Positions 17,635 through 26,208 of a DNA stretch of 64,000 bases are shown piece after piece. Every line of letters starts with the position of its first letter. The first letter of the stretch is position 1. The notes under the pieces are model-generated. The model was not told the origin of the DNA. It ran no database searches and saw nothing but the letters and a program-made list of their open reading frames with translations. A program made the translations under genes and the position numbers. This stretch comes from Qipengyuania seohaensis (GTDB taxonomy: Bacteria > Pseudomonadota > Alphaproteobacteria > Sphingomonadales > Sphingomonadaceae). Location: contig NZ_CP024920.1 in assembly GCF_002795865.1 (NCBI RefSeq), positions 893,501-957,500 of the forward strand. The letters run 5' to 3'.

Positions 17635-18159
17635 ATGAGCCGGCCCATGTTCAGGACGTATCTTTCGGGGGCAACTGCCCTTCTTGCCGGCCTCCTGGCT
17701 CCACAGGCGATTGCGCAGTCGAGCGATACCATGTCGGTATCGGGCACGTCGAAAGTGCGCGTGGTCGAGCCAGTTTCCATCGTCAACATTTCGGATTTAC
17801 GCTTCGGCACGATGATGCAGCCGATTGCGAACGGGATAGTCGACGTCAATCCCGATGGCTCGGTCTCGAGCAATCTGGACCTCAGCACCTTTCCCAATGG
17901 CAGGGCGCCAGCCCGCTTTACCGTTCTGGGTGAGGCCCAGCGTCGCTTCATCATCTTCGTACCGAACCGGACGACGATCTCGAACGGCACATCCACCATG
18001 CGGGTCGACCGTTTTCGTACCAACCTCAACCTGGGGTTCGGTCGCTTCGACGCTGTGGGCAGCTACGACCTCTACGTTGGCGGGCGGCTGCAATTGAATG
18101 CGAACCAGGAACCCGGAACATATTCGGGGACTTTCGAGGTCTCCGTTCTTTATCTGTAA
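17635..18159 (+). CDS. DUF4402 pilin-like subunit 4
   Basis: 174 residues with a signal peptide (LSGATALLAGLLAPQAIA). It follows the DUF4402 scheme: VRVVEPVSIVNISDLRFGTM, RFTVLGEAQRRFIIF, YDLYVGGRLQLNANQEPGTY and the closing strand TFEVSVLYL. It is the fourth such protein of the operon and lies between the major pilin and the chaperone. Confidence 0.8.
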   Translation: MSRPMFRTYLSGATALLAGLLAPQAIAQSSDTMSVSGTSKVRVVEPVSIVNISDLRFGTMMQPIANGIVDVNPDGSVSSNLDLSTFPNGRAPARFTVLGEAQRRFIIFVPNRTTISNGTSTMRVDRFRTNLNLGFGRFDAVGSYDLYVGGRLQLNANQEPGTYSGTFEVSVLYL

Positions 18160-18219
18160 ATTAACCATGCCTAGGATATGACCCGGACTGGGCTGAACGC
18201 CCATGTTTTCAAGGGCAAC

Positions 18220-19155
18220 ATGATGAAATCCGGGTCGAAATTCCTCACATTGAAATCCAAGAGCGTTGCGCTGACGCTGGCTGCGGTCATGGTCCTCGGC
18301 ACAGGCTCCTCGATCGCACAGGATACAGCTGCCCCCGCCGTCCCCGCTGCGCCTGCCGGATCGGTAGGCGGTCTTGGCGATGTGAACCTGTTTCCCAAAC
18401 GTGTCGTGATCGACGGGCGCCGCGCAATCGCCACTGTGGGTCTTTACAACAAGGCGGTCGATCCCGGCGATTACGAGATCAAGATCATCGATATGGCGAT
18501 GACGCCGGAAGGCCAGCTCATCTCTTTCGACAACGGCTTGGACGAAGCGACCAAGGCCAAGGTCAGCACAGCCAGCCAGATGCTGCGCTATTCGCCCCGT
18601 CGCGTCCGCCTCGGCTCGTCAGAATCGCAACTCATCCGGGTGATGGCACGTGGATCCAGCGATCTGCCCGACGGCGAATACCGTTCGCACTTCATGGTCA
18701 CCTCGGTCCCGGATTCCGAGGGGTTCAGCATCGAGGAAGCCACCGGTGCCGGTCAAGCCGACGGCATCGGCGTAAGCATCCGCCCACGTTTCGGGATCGC
18801 AATCCCGGTGATCGTCCGGGTCGGCGAAACCACGCTGAACGTCGGCATTAGCGGCGCGACCTTGCTGACGGCACGCGATGGTTCGCAGGCGGTCGGCTTC
18901 GTCCTGAACCGCAGCGGCACGCGCTCTGCATTCGGCGACGTCGTGGTCAAGGCAGCCGGGCGTTCGGAACCGATCGCTGTTTCCCGCGGTGTCGGTATCT
19001 ATCCCGAAATCGACGCCCGGCAGGTCATCGTACCGATCGATCCGGAAACCGAACCTGGCCTGCTCGCATCGGGGGTGCGCCTGACAGTCGAATTCATCGA
19101 CGATGACTTCGCTCCCGGTAGCAAACTTGCCGAGCACAGTTTCGTAGTGCCGTGA
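18220..19155 (+). CDS. Periplasmic pilus chaperone (PapD-like)
   Basis: 311 residues from ATG 18220; the longer frame from 18178 adds 14 residues with no signal features. A signal peptide (VALTLAAVMVLGTGSSIAQ) precedes an immunoglobulin-like fold: NLFPKRVVIDGRRAIATVGLYN, RYSPRRVRLGSSESQLIRVMAR with the basic residues expected to anchor the subunit C-terminus, and DGEYRSHFMV. It is larger than classical PapD (about 220-240 residues), as is usual in the DUF4402 systems. It ends in a GTGA overlap with the usher gene. Confidence 0.82.
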   Translation: MMKSGSKFLTLKSKSVALTLAAVMVLGTGSSIAQDTAAPAVPAAPAGSVGGLGDVNLFPKRVVIDGRRAIATVGLYNKAVDPGDYEIKIIDMAMTPEGQLISFDNGLDEATKAKVSTASQMLRYSPRRVRLGSSESQLIRVMARGSSDLPDGEYRSHFMVTSVPDSEGFSIEEATGAGQADGIGVSIRPRFGIAIPVIVRVGETTLNVGISGATLLTARDGSQAVGFVLNRSGTRSAFGDVVVKAAGRSEPIAVSRGVGIYPEIDARQVIVPIDPETEPGLLASGVRLTVEFIDDDFAPGSKLAEHSFVVP

Positions 19156-22100
19156 ACAAGCGGATTATCGTTGGTGGCGCCGGAACCGCATGCCTGATCA
19201 CGGCAGCGGTGGGTTTCGGCCTCTGGCCGGACCAGGACCAGCAACGCACGAAACTTCCCCAGCCCAAAAAACAGAATGCCGAAGCAGGCGGACCCTCCGT
19301 CAGTCTCCGCAAACCATTGCCCACGCCGACCTTCGATCCGGCGGCAACAACAAGCACCAAGAGCGTCCCCACCAGACCTCGCTTGCTTGGCACCACCAGC
19401 GCACTGCCCTCTGTCGCGAAGAGCCCGGAGGCAAAAGGCGGCGGTGCATCGAAGGCTATCTTGCCGACCGCGCCGAGCGAACTCGCCGATCTCGTCCTGC
19501 CGGAAGCCATCGAACGGTACACGCCGCTGGTTCCGAGCGGCGCGGCGAGAGAGCCTGCCACCGTGACGGGCACCGAAGCGCTGGTCGAAAGCGATAAACC
19601 CCTCACGGCGCGCGTGGTTTCGATCGGGTCGGCGACGGTCGGGGACCCGCAGGTTCCGCCAAGCGATTTCGCCGCTCCGCAAAACGGGATGATCTTGTTC
19701 GGAGGCGGTCAGCGCCCGGCGCTTTCTATTGGTACAGACCCGCTCGAACTTGCCATGGCACTTGCGCCGCTAACGCTAGAGCCCCTGCCCGACCTTGATG
19801 CCGATGCGTTTCCGCTCGCCGACGCGTCCTCCCCCATGGGTGACCGGATCGACGGCAAGGATCGCGCAGCACCGCCGGTTCTGGCCGCGTCGGCTCAAGT
19901 TCTTTCGCCACATGAAATGGTGCTGCCAGCCTCACCGGCTGCATCCGGCGAGGTGCTCGGCGAAGAGGGCCTGGTCGTCGGAGACCAGAATCTCGCGCCT
20001 TCGGCGAGCGAAGTTGTCACGGTAGCCGACAGCATCGGCGCAGCGCAGGCCGAAGAGCTTCTGTCGGTCGCGCCCCTGGAAGAGCCTGTTGCGCTTGCCC
20101 CCCGGGGCGGCGTTGACAAGCCCTCCATGCCAGGCGCAATCAAAGGCGCTACTGAAATTTCAGAGGTCGAAACTGCGAGCTTCGACGCTCCCTCTTCCGC
20201 CTCTGGCAAAGAGTCGATGCCGATTTCGGCATCCGCGACAGCGGCAGGATCAGGCTCGGAAGTGTCGGCACAATCACTGGGCAGAAGCTCTGCCGAAGCT
20301 GCTGAGTTGACCGAGCCCCCACACACCCAGACGACAGCATTGTCTGCGGATAGCGTTGCATCCTACGCCCCGCTGACAGCCGCCTTGGTCAAGCGTCCCG
20401 CTCCGCAGAATGAGAGCGGAGGCGTCGGCGGAGACATTGGTGAAGCTGCCCCTTCCTCTGGAAGCGCCAGCGCCGCCTTCGCATCGGCGCCCGGACTCGG
20501 CAGCAATCTTGGCGAGGACGGCCCTCTGATCTCGTACCAGGACGAGCTGATCCTCGAAGTCCGCGTCAACGATGCGCAGGAGAGCGATACGATCATCGCT
20601 TACGGTACCCGTCAGGGCCTTTACCTCCCACTGGGAAGCATCGCGCGAATTCTGGACCTTGCGATCACTGTTACCGACGAAGGGCGTTACGCGCATGGAT
20701 GGGTCCTTAGCGAAGACCGCAGCCTGACAATCGACCTGCGCGACGGCACTATCCAGTACGGCGACAAGACGGTCGAAATCGAGGGCATTCTCGCGGCGGA
20801 TTTCGATGGCGAGATGTTCCTTCGCATCGATCAGTTCGAGAAGCTGTTCCCGATCGAAGTGAAGCCGGACCTGCGGACACAATCGGTGAACATCACCACG
20901 CTTGAGAAATTTCCATTCGAAGAGCGTTCCGCTCGCGAAGCCCGCCGCGCACGCCTGGAGGCCAGGCAGGGACGGCCAGAGGGGAAGAATTTCGAACGGG
21001 TAGATTTGGCATACGAGCCCATTTCATTTCCCACCGCCGACATAGAACTGCGCGCCGTTTCGGATCAGACATTCGGAACCCGGGCAGAAGCAGATATGCT
21101 CTTTGCGGGCGATCTCGGCTTTCTTACCGCGGAGAGCTATCTCAGCGGCGACACGGTGAACGGTCTGACCGCATCGCTGTTCAAGGTGGGGCGAATGGAT
21201 CCCGACGGCGAGCTTCTCGGCCCCCTCAACGCGACGTCGTTTTCCGTCGGCGACGTGAACTCGACCACTATGCCGCTCGGCCTGCGCAGCGTTGCGGGGC
21301 GGGGTTTTACAGTGACCAACGCACCTTCGGATGTTGGATCGGTCTTCGACCAGATCGACTTGCGAGGGATCCTCCCCGCTGGCTACGAGGTAGAGCTCTA
21401 CCGGAACGATATCCTGATCGGTTCGACGAGCGACGCCGTCAACGGGCAATACGAGTTTCTGCAGGTGCCGGTCGATTTCGGGCTTAATGTATTCCGGCTC
21501 GTATTTTTCGGCCCGCAGGGGCAACGCAGCGAGAAAGTCGAGCGGATCAGCGTCGGCGACGGAAGACTGGCCAAGGGCAAGCTCGTCTACAGCTTTGATG
21601 CCACCCAGCGTGAGCAGAACCTGCTTGGCGTCAAGGCACCCAATTTCTTCGAACCGCGCGACTACGGTTCGCTGCGCACATCGGCGCAATTGTCGTATGG
21701 CCTGACCTCGGATGTAACCACGGTGCTCGGCGGCGCCTGGTTCGAACGCCAGGGCGAGGACCGCTGGTTGGGAACGGCGGGCCTTCGCACCGGCTTTGAC
21801 GGAGTAGCGGTGCGCGCCGACGCCGGTATCGCCGATGGCGGAGCGTTTGCGCTGACCGCCGGCCTGGGCGGCCGGTTCGGGCGTTCGGCTATCACGGTCA
21901 ACCACACGGAATATAGCGGAGAGTTCCCCGATGAGACCGTAGCATTGGGAACAGAATACCTTCGCCGCGCTAGCGAGGTCGACTTCAACACGACGCTGGG
22001 ATTCGGAAGCGAAGGTACCGGCCTTACGGTTCCGGTGAGCGCACGCTTCCGCACCTATGAAACAACCGAAGGGCGTAACACACTGGCTGCCGGACTACGC

Positions 22101-23138
22101 ACGTCAACACGTGCGGGCGGGCTTCTTGTTTCCAACAGCCTGGAATATTCACGTATCAGCGGTGCCGGACTGGAAGCGAACAATCAGCTTTTTGGCAGCT
22201 TTGACCTTGCTACCCTCGGCCGTTCCAAAACGCGCGGTCGCCTGTCGCTTGGCTATTCGCTCATGCCAGATACCGACATACTGAGTACCAGCGTCCAGGT
22301 CGATCATGCACTGGATGAAAGAACTTCGATCAGAGGCCAGGCCGGTTACGTCTTCGAAGAAGCAAAGCCATTCTTCGGAGCGTCGGGCATCCGTGAATTC
22401 GAAGATTTCACCGTGGCGCTCGATGCGAACTATTCATTCGTGGACGAGTCCTATTTCGTCGGTCTTCGTATCGGCTTCAGCCTCGGCCGCGACCCTCTGC
22501 GCGGAGGCCTGTTCCTGGCAAGGCCGGGCATGGCCAGTTCCGGAGGCGCGACCCTTCGGGCGTTTCGCGACATGGACGGAGACGGCGTGTATGGCCCCGT
22601 CGACGAAACCATCGAGGGAATAGATTTCGTAGCCTATAATCAAACCGCTACCTCGGATGAAGAGGGCGTGGCCCGCCTCATCGGTCTCGGCACCGGGCAA
22701 CGTGTCGGCATCCAGGTCGATAGCAGCACATCGCCGGACATTAATCTTGCTCCTGCAAAACGAGGGATAGATGTCGTGCCGAGATCCGGCCGCATCCATG
22801 CGATCGACTATCCGATTGTCGCACTAAGCGAGATCGAGGGAACGGCCCGTTTCGCCGACGATGGACGTGACAAGGGCGTCTCGGGTGTCCGCCTGCGACT
22901 GCTCGACGAGAAGGGTGACATCGTCAGCTATGCAAAGACCGAGCTCGATGGATATTATTTTTTCGAAAGGGTCAAACCCGGGCGCTACCAGCTGCAAATC
23001 GATTCCGACCAGGTAGAACGCCTGAGCCTGTGTCCGATCGATGCAGCAACGATAACCGTTTCCTACGATGGAGACGTAATCCAGCGTGACCTCAACATCC
23101 GCACTTGTGCAACGAACGTCGCTTCAGCCAGCAAATGA
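19152..23138 (+). CDS. Outer-membrane usher-like protein with long N-terminal extension
   Basis: 1328 residues, GTG start coupled to the chaperone stop. A membrane/signal segment (residues 5-21) is followed by about 430 residues of Ala/Pro/Ser/Glu-rich low complexity. From about 458 the sequence turns usher-like: an N-domain beginning YQDELILEVRVN, then a large barrel region (about 620-1110) with VGDVNSTTMPLG, GYEVELYRNDILIG and ERISVGDGRLAKG. The C-terminus has DMDGDGVYGP and a SdrB-like beta domain with YAKTELDGYYFFERVKPGRY. It would export DUF4402 subunits. The extension is longer than in any usher I know and its role is unclear. Confidence 0.82.
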   Translation: MNKRIIVGGAGTACLITAAVGFGLWPDQDQQRTKLPQPKKQNAEAGGPSVSLRKPLPTPTFDPAATTSTKSVPTRPRLLGTTSALPSVAKSPEAKGGGASKAILPTAPSELADLVLPEAIERYTPLVPSGAAREPATVTGTEALVESDKPLTARVVSIGSATVGDPQVPPSDFAAPQNGMILFGGGQRPALSIGTDPLELAMALAPLTLEPLPDLDADAFPLADASSPMGDRIDGKDRAAPPVLAASAQVLSPHEMVLPASPAASGEVLGEEGLVVGDQNLAPSASEVVTVADSIGAAQAEELLSVAPLEEPVALAPRGGVDKPSMPGAIKGATEISEVETASFDAPSSASGKESMPISASATAAGSGSEVSAQSLGRSSAEAAELTEPPHTQTTALSADSVASYAPLTAALVKRPAPQNESGGVGGDIGEAAPSSGSASAAFASAPGLGSNLGEDGPLISYQDELILEVRVNDAQESDTIIAYGTRQGLYLPLGSIARILDLAITVTDEGRYAHGWVLSEDRSLTIDLRDGTIQYGDKTVEIEGILAADFDGEMFLRIDQFEKLFPIEVKPDLRTQSVNITTLEKFPFEERSAREARRARLEARQGRPEGKNFERVDLAYEPISFPTADIELRAVSDQTFGTRAEADMLFAGDLGFLTAESYLSGDTVNGLTASLFKVGRMDPDGELLGPLNATSFSVGDVNSTTMPLGLRSVAGRGFTVTNAPSDVGSVFDQIDLRGILPAGYEVELYRNDILIGSTSDAVNGQYEFLQVPVDFGLNVFRLVFFGPQGQRSEKVERISVGDGRLAKGKLVYSFDATQREQNLLGVKAPNFFEPRDYGSLRTSAQLSYGLTSDVTTVLGGAWFERQGEDRWLGTAGLRTGFDGVAVRADAGIADGGAFALTAGLGGRFGRSAITVNHTEYSGEFPDETVALGTEYLRRASEVDFNTTLGFGSEGTGLTVPVSARFRTYETTEGRNTLAAGLRTSTRAGGLLVSNSLEYSRISGAGLEANNQLFGSFDLATLGRSKTRGRLSLGYSLMPDTDILSTSVQVDHALDERTSIRGQAGYVFEEAKPFFGASGIREFEDFTVALDANYSFVDESYFVGLRIGFSLGRDPLRGGLFLARPGMASSGGATLRAFRDMDGDGVYGPVDETIEGIDFVAYNQTATSDEEGVARLIGLGTGQRVGIQVDSSTSPDINLAPAKRGIDVVPRSGRIHAIDYPIVALSEIEGTARFADDGRDKGVSGVRLRLLDEKGDIVSYAKTELDGYYFFERVKPGRYQLQIDSDQVERLSLCPIDAATITVSYDGDVIQRDLNIRTCATNVASASK

Positions 23139-23214
23139 CGATTGGCGCGGGCCGTTCACACTAAGAACGCCCCTTCAGACGCCTTTTGACAGCATTTAAG
23201 ACTAGCGGGGAATC

Positions 23215-23307
23215 CGGAAGACGTGGAGGTGCAGCGCGGCAAGAACCGCGCCCCTTCCGACACCAGAAACGCGAAAGGCCGCTAACCCTTAAGGTCAGCG
23301 GCCTTTT
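23215..23307 (+). ncRNA. Candidate structured small RNA
   Basis: CGGAAG (23215-23220) pairs with CTTCCG (23254-23259), enclosing a second stem GCGCGG/CCGCGC (23234-23251), and a terminator hairpin with TTTT follows directly. Structure plus terminator suggests a processed 3' transcript or an independent sRNA, but no promoter or family match is evident. Confidence 0.25.
23274..23307. terminator. Bidirectional terminator after the usher operon
   Basis: AAAGGCCGCT and AGCGGCCTTTT pair over ten bases around a 13-base loop. On the plus strand it ends the usher operon; on the minus strand it stands four bases after the tRNA-fMet 3' end (CCA), where a tRNA terminator would be expected. Confidence 0.85.
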
Positions 23308-23310
23308 GTG

Positions 23311-23331
23311 TGGTTGCGGGGGCTCGATTTG
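23311..23331 (-). other. tRNA-fMet 3'-end match, left att-like site
   Basis: On the minus strand the last 13 bases read GCCCCCGCAACCA, the 3' end of initiator tRNA, preceded by CAAATC with two mismatches to the E. coli tRNA-fMet T-arm in between. The rest of the tRNA is missing, so this is an attachment-site remnant and not a tRNA gene. Confidence 0.6.
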
Positions 23332-23428
23332 ACCTTTGCAGAACTCGCTTTCGCCTTACGAACCACGCTGTCGCACGGAGGTGAAATTGGTTGGGCTTGT
23401 AAGCTATCGCGAGAATGGCCGCATAGGG
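23311..23428 (+). repeat. Direct repeat, left copy (about 118 bp)
   Basis: The first 70 or so bases match 40408-40477 with only three or four differences, then similarity fades and returns at GAGAATGGCCGCATAGGG. The repeat starts with the tRNA-derived 12-mer and bounds a 17-kb segment. Confidence 0.75.
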
Positions 23429-23502
23429 CCGGAACCAGACGGTCAGCTAAAGAATTTGAGATATGGAAAGCTGACAACGCCTGACGCGTTCGAGGGCAAT
23501 TA

Positions 23503-24426
23503 TTATTGCATGTTGTCAAGTGCGGCAGCGGCTATGAGATAAGGCATGGTCTCGACCAAGCGATAATTAGGCATCCTTTCTGCAAAGTGCCGTAGCCATG
23601 TTAAGTGACCGCTCCCCACGATTACAAGCACCCGATCTCCAAGTTCAGCGATCAGGTCAAGCTTTGCAAACATTTTGGCATTGCGCATGTACCAGTACGC
23701 GTTGAGTTCGGCTCCTGGTTGAGCATCTCCGTCACCGATCGACAGCATTGAGTAATAGAATTGATGATGCATCCGCGTCACTTTGTCCGGATTGTTGTGC
23801 TGGAACAAAGTTTCCGCGATGCTAAGCTTTGCCATGCTCGCTTTTTCAACTTCCGACGCCGCTTGAATCTCATTGATGAGCGCTTCTATCAACTCTGTCT
23901 TATCCGAGCGTCCCGCAAAAGATTGCACTGACTCGAAGGGGAAATAGTCGGGCTCATCATGGCGCGCCTTTTCATCAAACCCATAGACGGCCTCATGCTC
24001 AAGAAGCCGAGCTAAGCGATACCCGATTTGGACTGTCTCATTTCGCTGTGTCAGAAGAAGTTGCTCGGTATGTGCGTAATCTTCAAGCAGGAAGCCCGGC
24101 CCATCAGCCTCTTGCTCCACCACAATCCGCGTCGGTTTCCACTGCCCCAGCGCCTGCGCCAGATCGTCAAGTTCGCGCTGTCGCCTTGGCTCAAGAAAGT
24201 CGTCAATTTCGATATTGACGATATCGCTCTGAGGTGAAGAAAAGTGATACACACCGAGGATCATGACTTCAATCTCGCTCTGTCGCTCTTTCGCTGCAAC
24301 GGGCGAGATTGGTAAGGCGAAGGTAGCGAAAGCCGCAGCCACCAATGCAAAGTATCTCAACGCTTCTCTCCGCGAAATCTGCGGTTTGCCCAACAAGGCA
24401 TCCCGAAACAATTTGGTTGTAATCAT
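23503..24426 (-). CDS. DUF5694-family exported protein
   Basis: 307 residues from ATG 24426; the longer frame upstream is not protein-like. A twin-arginine-like or signal segment (ISRREALRYFALVAAAFATFALPISPVAA) comes first. The core starts VMILGVYHFSSPQSDIVN and includes PTRIVVEQEADGPG, then a C-terminal RVLVIVGSGHLTWLRHF, which together match the DUF5694 family, related to TraB/Tiki-like folds. The function of this family is not established. It is the last gene of a nine-gene minus-strand operon. Confidence 0.78.
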   Translation of the reverse strand: MITTKLFRDALLGKPQISRREALRYFALVAAAFATFALPISPVAAKERQSEIEVMILGVYHFSSPQSDIVNIEIDDFLEPRRQRELDDLAQALGQWKPTRIVVEQEADGPGFLLEDYAHTEQLLLTQRNETVQIGYRLARLLEHEAVYGFDEKARHDEPDYFPFESVQSFAGRSDKTELIEALINEIQAASEVEKASMAKLSIAETLFQHNNPDKVTRMHHQFYYSMLSIGDGDAQPGAELNAYWYMRNAKMFAKLDLIAELGDRVLVIVGSGHLTWLRHFAERMPNYRLVETMPYLIAAAALDNMQ

Positions 24427-24458
24427 CACCGCGTCAGGCTTGTCGCAAATGAACAAAA

Positions 24459-24863
24459 TCACCCACCTATCGCAGCGCTCCCTTTTTCCGTTTCTCGCCA
24501 TCCAACCCAGCACATCATAACGAAAACAACGTTGAAGATGGCATCGATTAGAGACCCAGCAAGAGTGAGGACTGGGTCGACTGCGTAAAACCAGTAATCG
24601 AATATGAAAACTGGTAGGATCGCAGCGCCGATGAGGAGGTACGTCGTTCGTGTGAAGCGGCTGACCAACGCCAAGAAGCCGAACAGGCTTGCCTGAAGCC
24701 CGAAGCATTGAAAAATCAAATTTGTCAGATCATTGCTCTGCGAAGGATCTTGCACAGAAATAGCAATCATCAATTCGGGCAAAGCCATAGTGGCAAGTCC
24801 GAGGGTCAGATAGGCGGCGCCCACGATCTTTCGGGGCGTTTGCGGAACGAGTGTTTCCTTCAT
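24459..24863 (-). CDS. Small integral membrane protein, unknown function
   Basis: 134 residues with four predicted membrane helices (around 10-35, 48-66, 72-90 and 95-118). I recognise no family. It is coupled by ATGA to the acetyltransferase gene upstream and lies 32 bases before the DUF5694 gene. Confidence 0.7.
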   Translation of the reverse strand: MKETLVPQTPRKIVGAAYLTLGLATMALPELMIAISVQDPSQSNDLTNLIFQCFGLQASLFGFLALVSRFTRTTYLLIGAAILPVFIFDYWFYAVDPVLTLAGSLIDAIFNVVFVMMCWVGWRETEKGSAAIGG

Positions 24864-25357
24864 GACTTATCCTTTGAACCTGTGATCAATGATTTTCGAA
24901 CATGGAACCGCTCCAGTTCGACCGCGTCGAGTTGCACCAGTTCGCGTGAAATCACTTCGAACCCGCAGGAGAGGAAGGGGACGACAGCATTGCGGCTGGC
25001 TCGTGATTCCAATGCCGGGATCTTCAAGATCTGGGCTTGGTTCTCTATCGCTTCCACAAGGTGCCGAAAATATCCACGCCGCTGATGGGATGGTTGCATG
25101 AAAGCAAAGTCAATTAAGCCGTCCGGCCTCAGGGTCATGAAACCGACAGGCTCTTCAGTTGCGTGGTCGAGCGCTACGACAATTTTCTGTATTGATACCC
25201 TGACATGCCAATCCTCCGGCTCGGGGAAGTTCTTCAGCCATGCGGCGGTCTGACGTTGATCGTAGTCGGATTTCGGATCGGCAATCGCTGCTAACGCTAT
25301 AGACCGGAGCTGCATGATGTTTTCCGTTTCGGAGTCGGCCAAAGCAGTCATCAGCAT
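24860..25357 (-). CDS. GNAT-family N-acetyltransferase
   Basis: 165 residues. The GNAT acetyl-CoA site region is QPSHQRRGYFRHLVEAIENQA, fitting the Q/R-x-x-G-x-G/A pattern, preceded by the beta-4 strand GLIDFAFM and followed by ALESRASRNAVVPFLSCGFEV, the motif-B helix and strand. The substrate is unknown. The stop overlaps the membrane-protein gene by four bases and the start overlaps the hydrolase gene by seven. Confidence 0.78.
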   Translation of the reverse strand: MLMTALADSETENIMQLRSIALAAIADPKSDYDQRQTAAWLKNFPEPEDWHVRVSIQKIVVALDHATEEPVGFMTLRPDGLIDFAFMQPSHQRRGYFRHLVEAIENQAQILKIPALESRASRNAVVPFLSCGFEVISRELVQLDAVELERFHVRKSLITGSKDKS

Positions 25358-26113
25358 GCCGCACCGATCTCTTCTTTAATGAGGATTGCGAAAGCTTCTG
25401 GACTGGAAATTGGCCAGAGGTGGTCCGCGTCCTGCACGGCAATCGACCGCGCACAGGGAAGTATCGAGCCCAGTCGAGAGGCAGCCAGTTTGAACATCTT
25501 CCGACTGTTCTCGCCCGATGCGACGAGCACAGGCGAATTTATCCTCGCTAGGGCGTTTAGCGTGAGCGCTTCAGGGGAAGCATCGCCCATCAATGCGGAT
25601 CGTAATGCCGCGGCGCTACCGATAAACAGTTCGCGCTGCGTCTCATCCAGATCAACCCATGCGTCTAAGGAACCGGTAGCTGTGAACGAAAGTTGCGCAA
25701 GGCGCCGGTCCTCGGCTTCGGCAATCTCAGCGAAAAGTGGACCGAACGCTGCAATTGAATCCTCTCGGAAACATTCTCGATCGGTAGCTTCCAAATATGT
25801 GTCGCTGCTTGGGTCGAACAGAATAGCCTTTCGACAAAATAACCCTTGGCTGAGTGCGAGCAATAGCGGGTGACAACTGAATGACCAGGCGACACAGACT
25901 AAATCGCTAGCATCTACGGCCGCGACAAAATCGATGATCTGCTGAGCGTGATGCGAAGTTCGCGCGAAGGCTTTTTCACCCCATCCATCGCCAAAACCAT
26001 CCAAGGTAGGCGCTAGAATTCTGTGTGGCGCAAGTGCCTTTCCCACCCTTTCCCACCCGTTCCCACTGATCACCTCGCCCCGGCAAACCATGTAATAGCA
26101 AAATCGTAGACAT
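25351..26113 (-). pseudogene. Alpha/beta hydrolase, frameshifted by a 10-bp repeat
   Basis: Starting at ATG 26113 the frame reads MSTILLLHGLPGRGDQWERVG, the classic N-terminus with the HG oxyanion motif. The rest (LAPTLDGFGDGWGEK..., VCVAWSFSCHPLLLAL with a W-S-x-S nucleophile elbow, VLVASGENS, DADHLWP with the catalytic His) is in another frame. Between them GTGGGAAMGG is repeated three times (26037-26066). Removing one 10-base copy gives a continuous 250-residue hydrolase. The intact-looking frame from 26154 has a garbled N-terminus. It is either a pseudogene or a reversible switch. Confidence 0.7.
26037..26066 (-). repeat. Three tandem 10-bp copies causing the frameshift
   Basis: On the plus strand CCTTTCCCAC, CCTTTCCCAC and CCGTTCCCAC follow each other without gaps. 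Two copies restore the hydrolase frame; three shift it. Confidence 0.85.
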
Positions 26114-26208
26114 GGTCTTTTTCTCTCGCCTCCCGGCTGTCTAAAGAATTGCATGGGATTGAAGTTTGCCGGGCAGATAAGGTTCTGGCGCGCGAATGAC
26201 TGGCGGTG

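Larger units (their letters stand above)
23139..23502. other. Intergenic: possible sRNA, terminator and tRNA-derived att site
   Basis: This 364-base gap between the usher and the minus-strand operon holds a stem-loop-rich stretch (23215-23259), a terminator (23274-23307), a tRNA-fMet 3'-end match (23311-23331) and the left copy of a direct repeat. No credible gene is visible. Confidence 0.6.

Noticed and set aside
23311..23331. Intact tRNA at the left att-like site
   Set aside because: Only the last 13 bases plus CAAATC match; the anticodon arm is absent.
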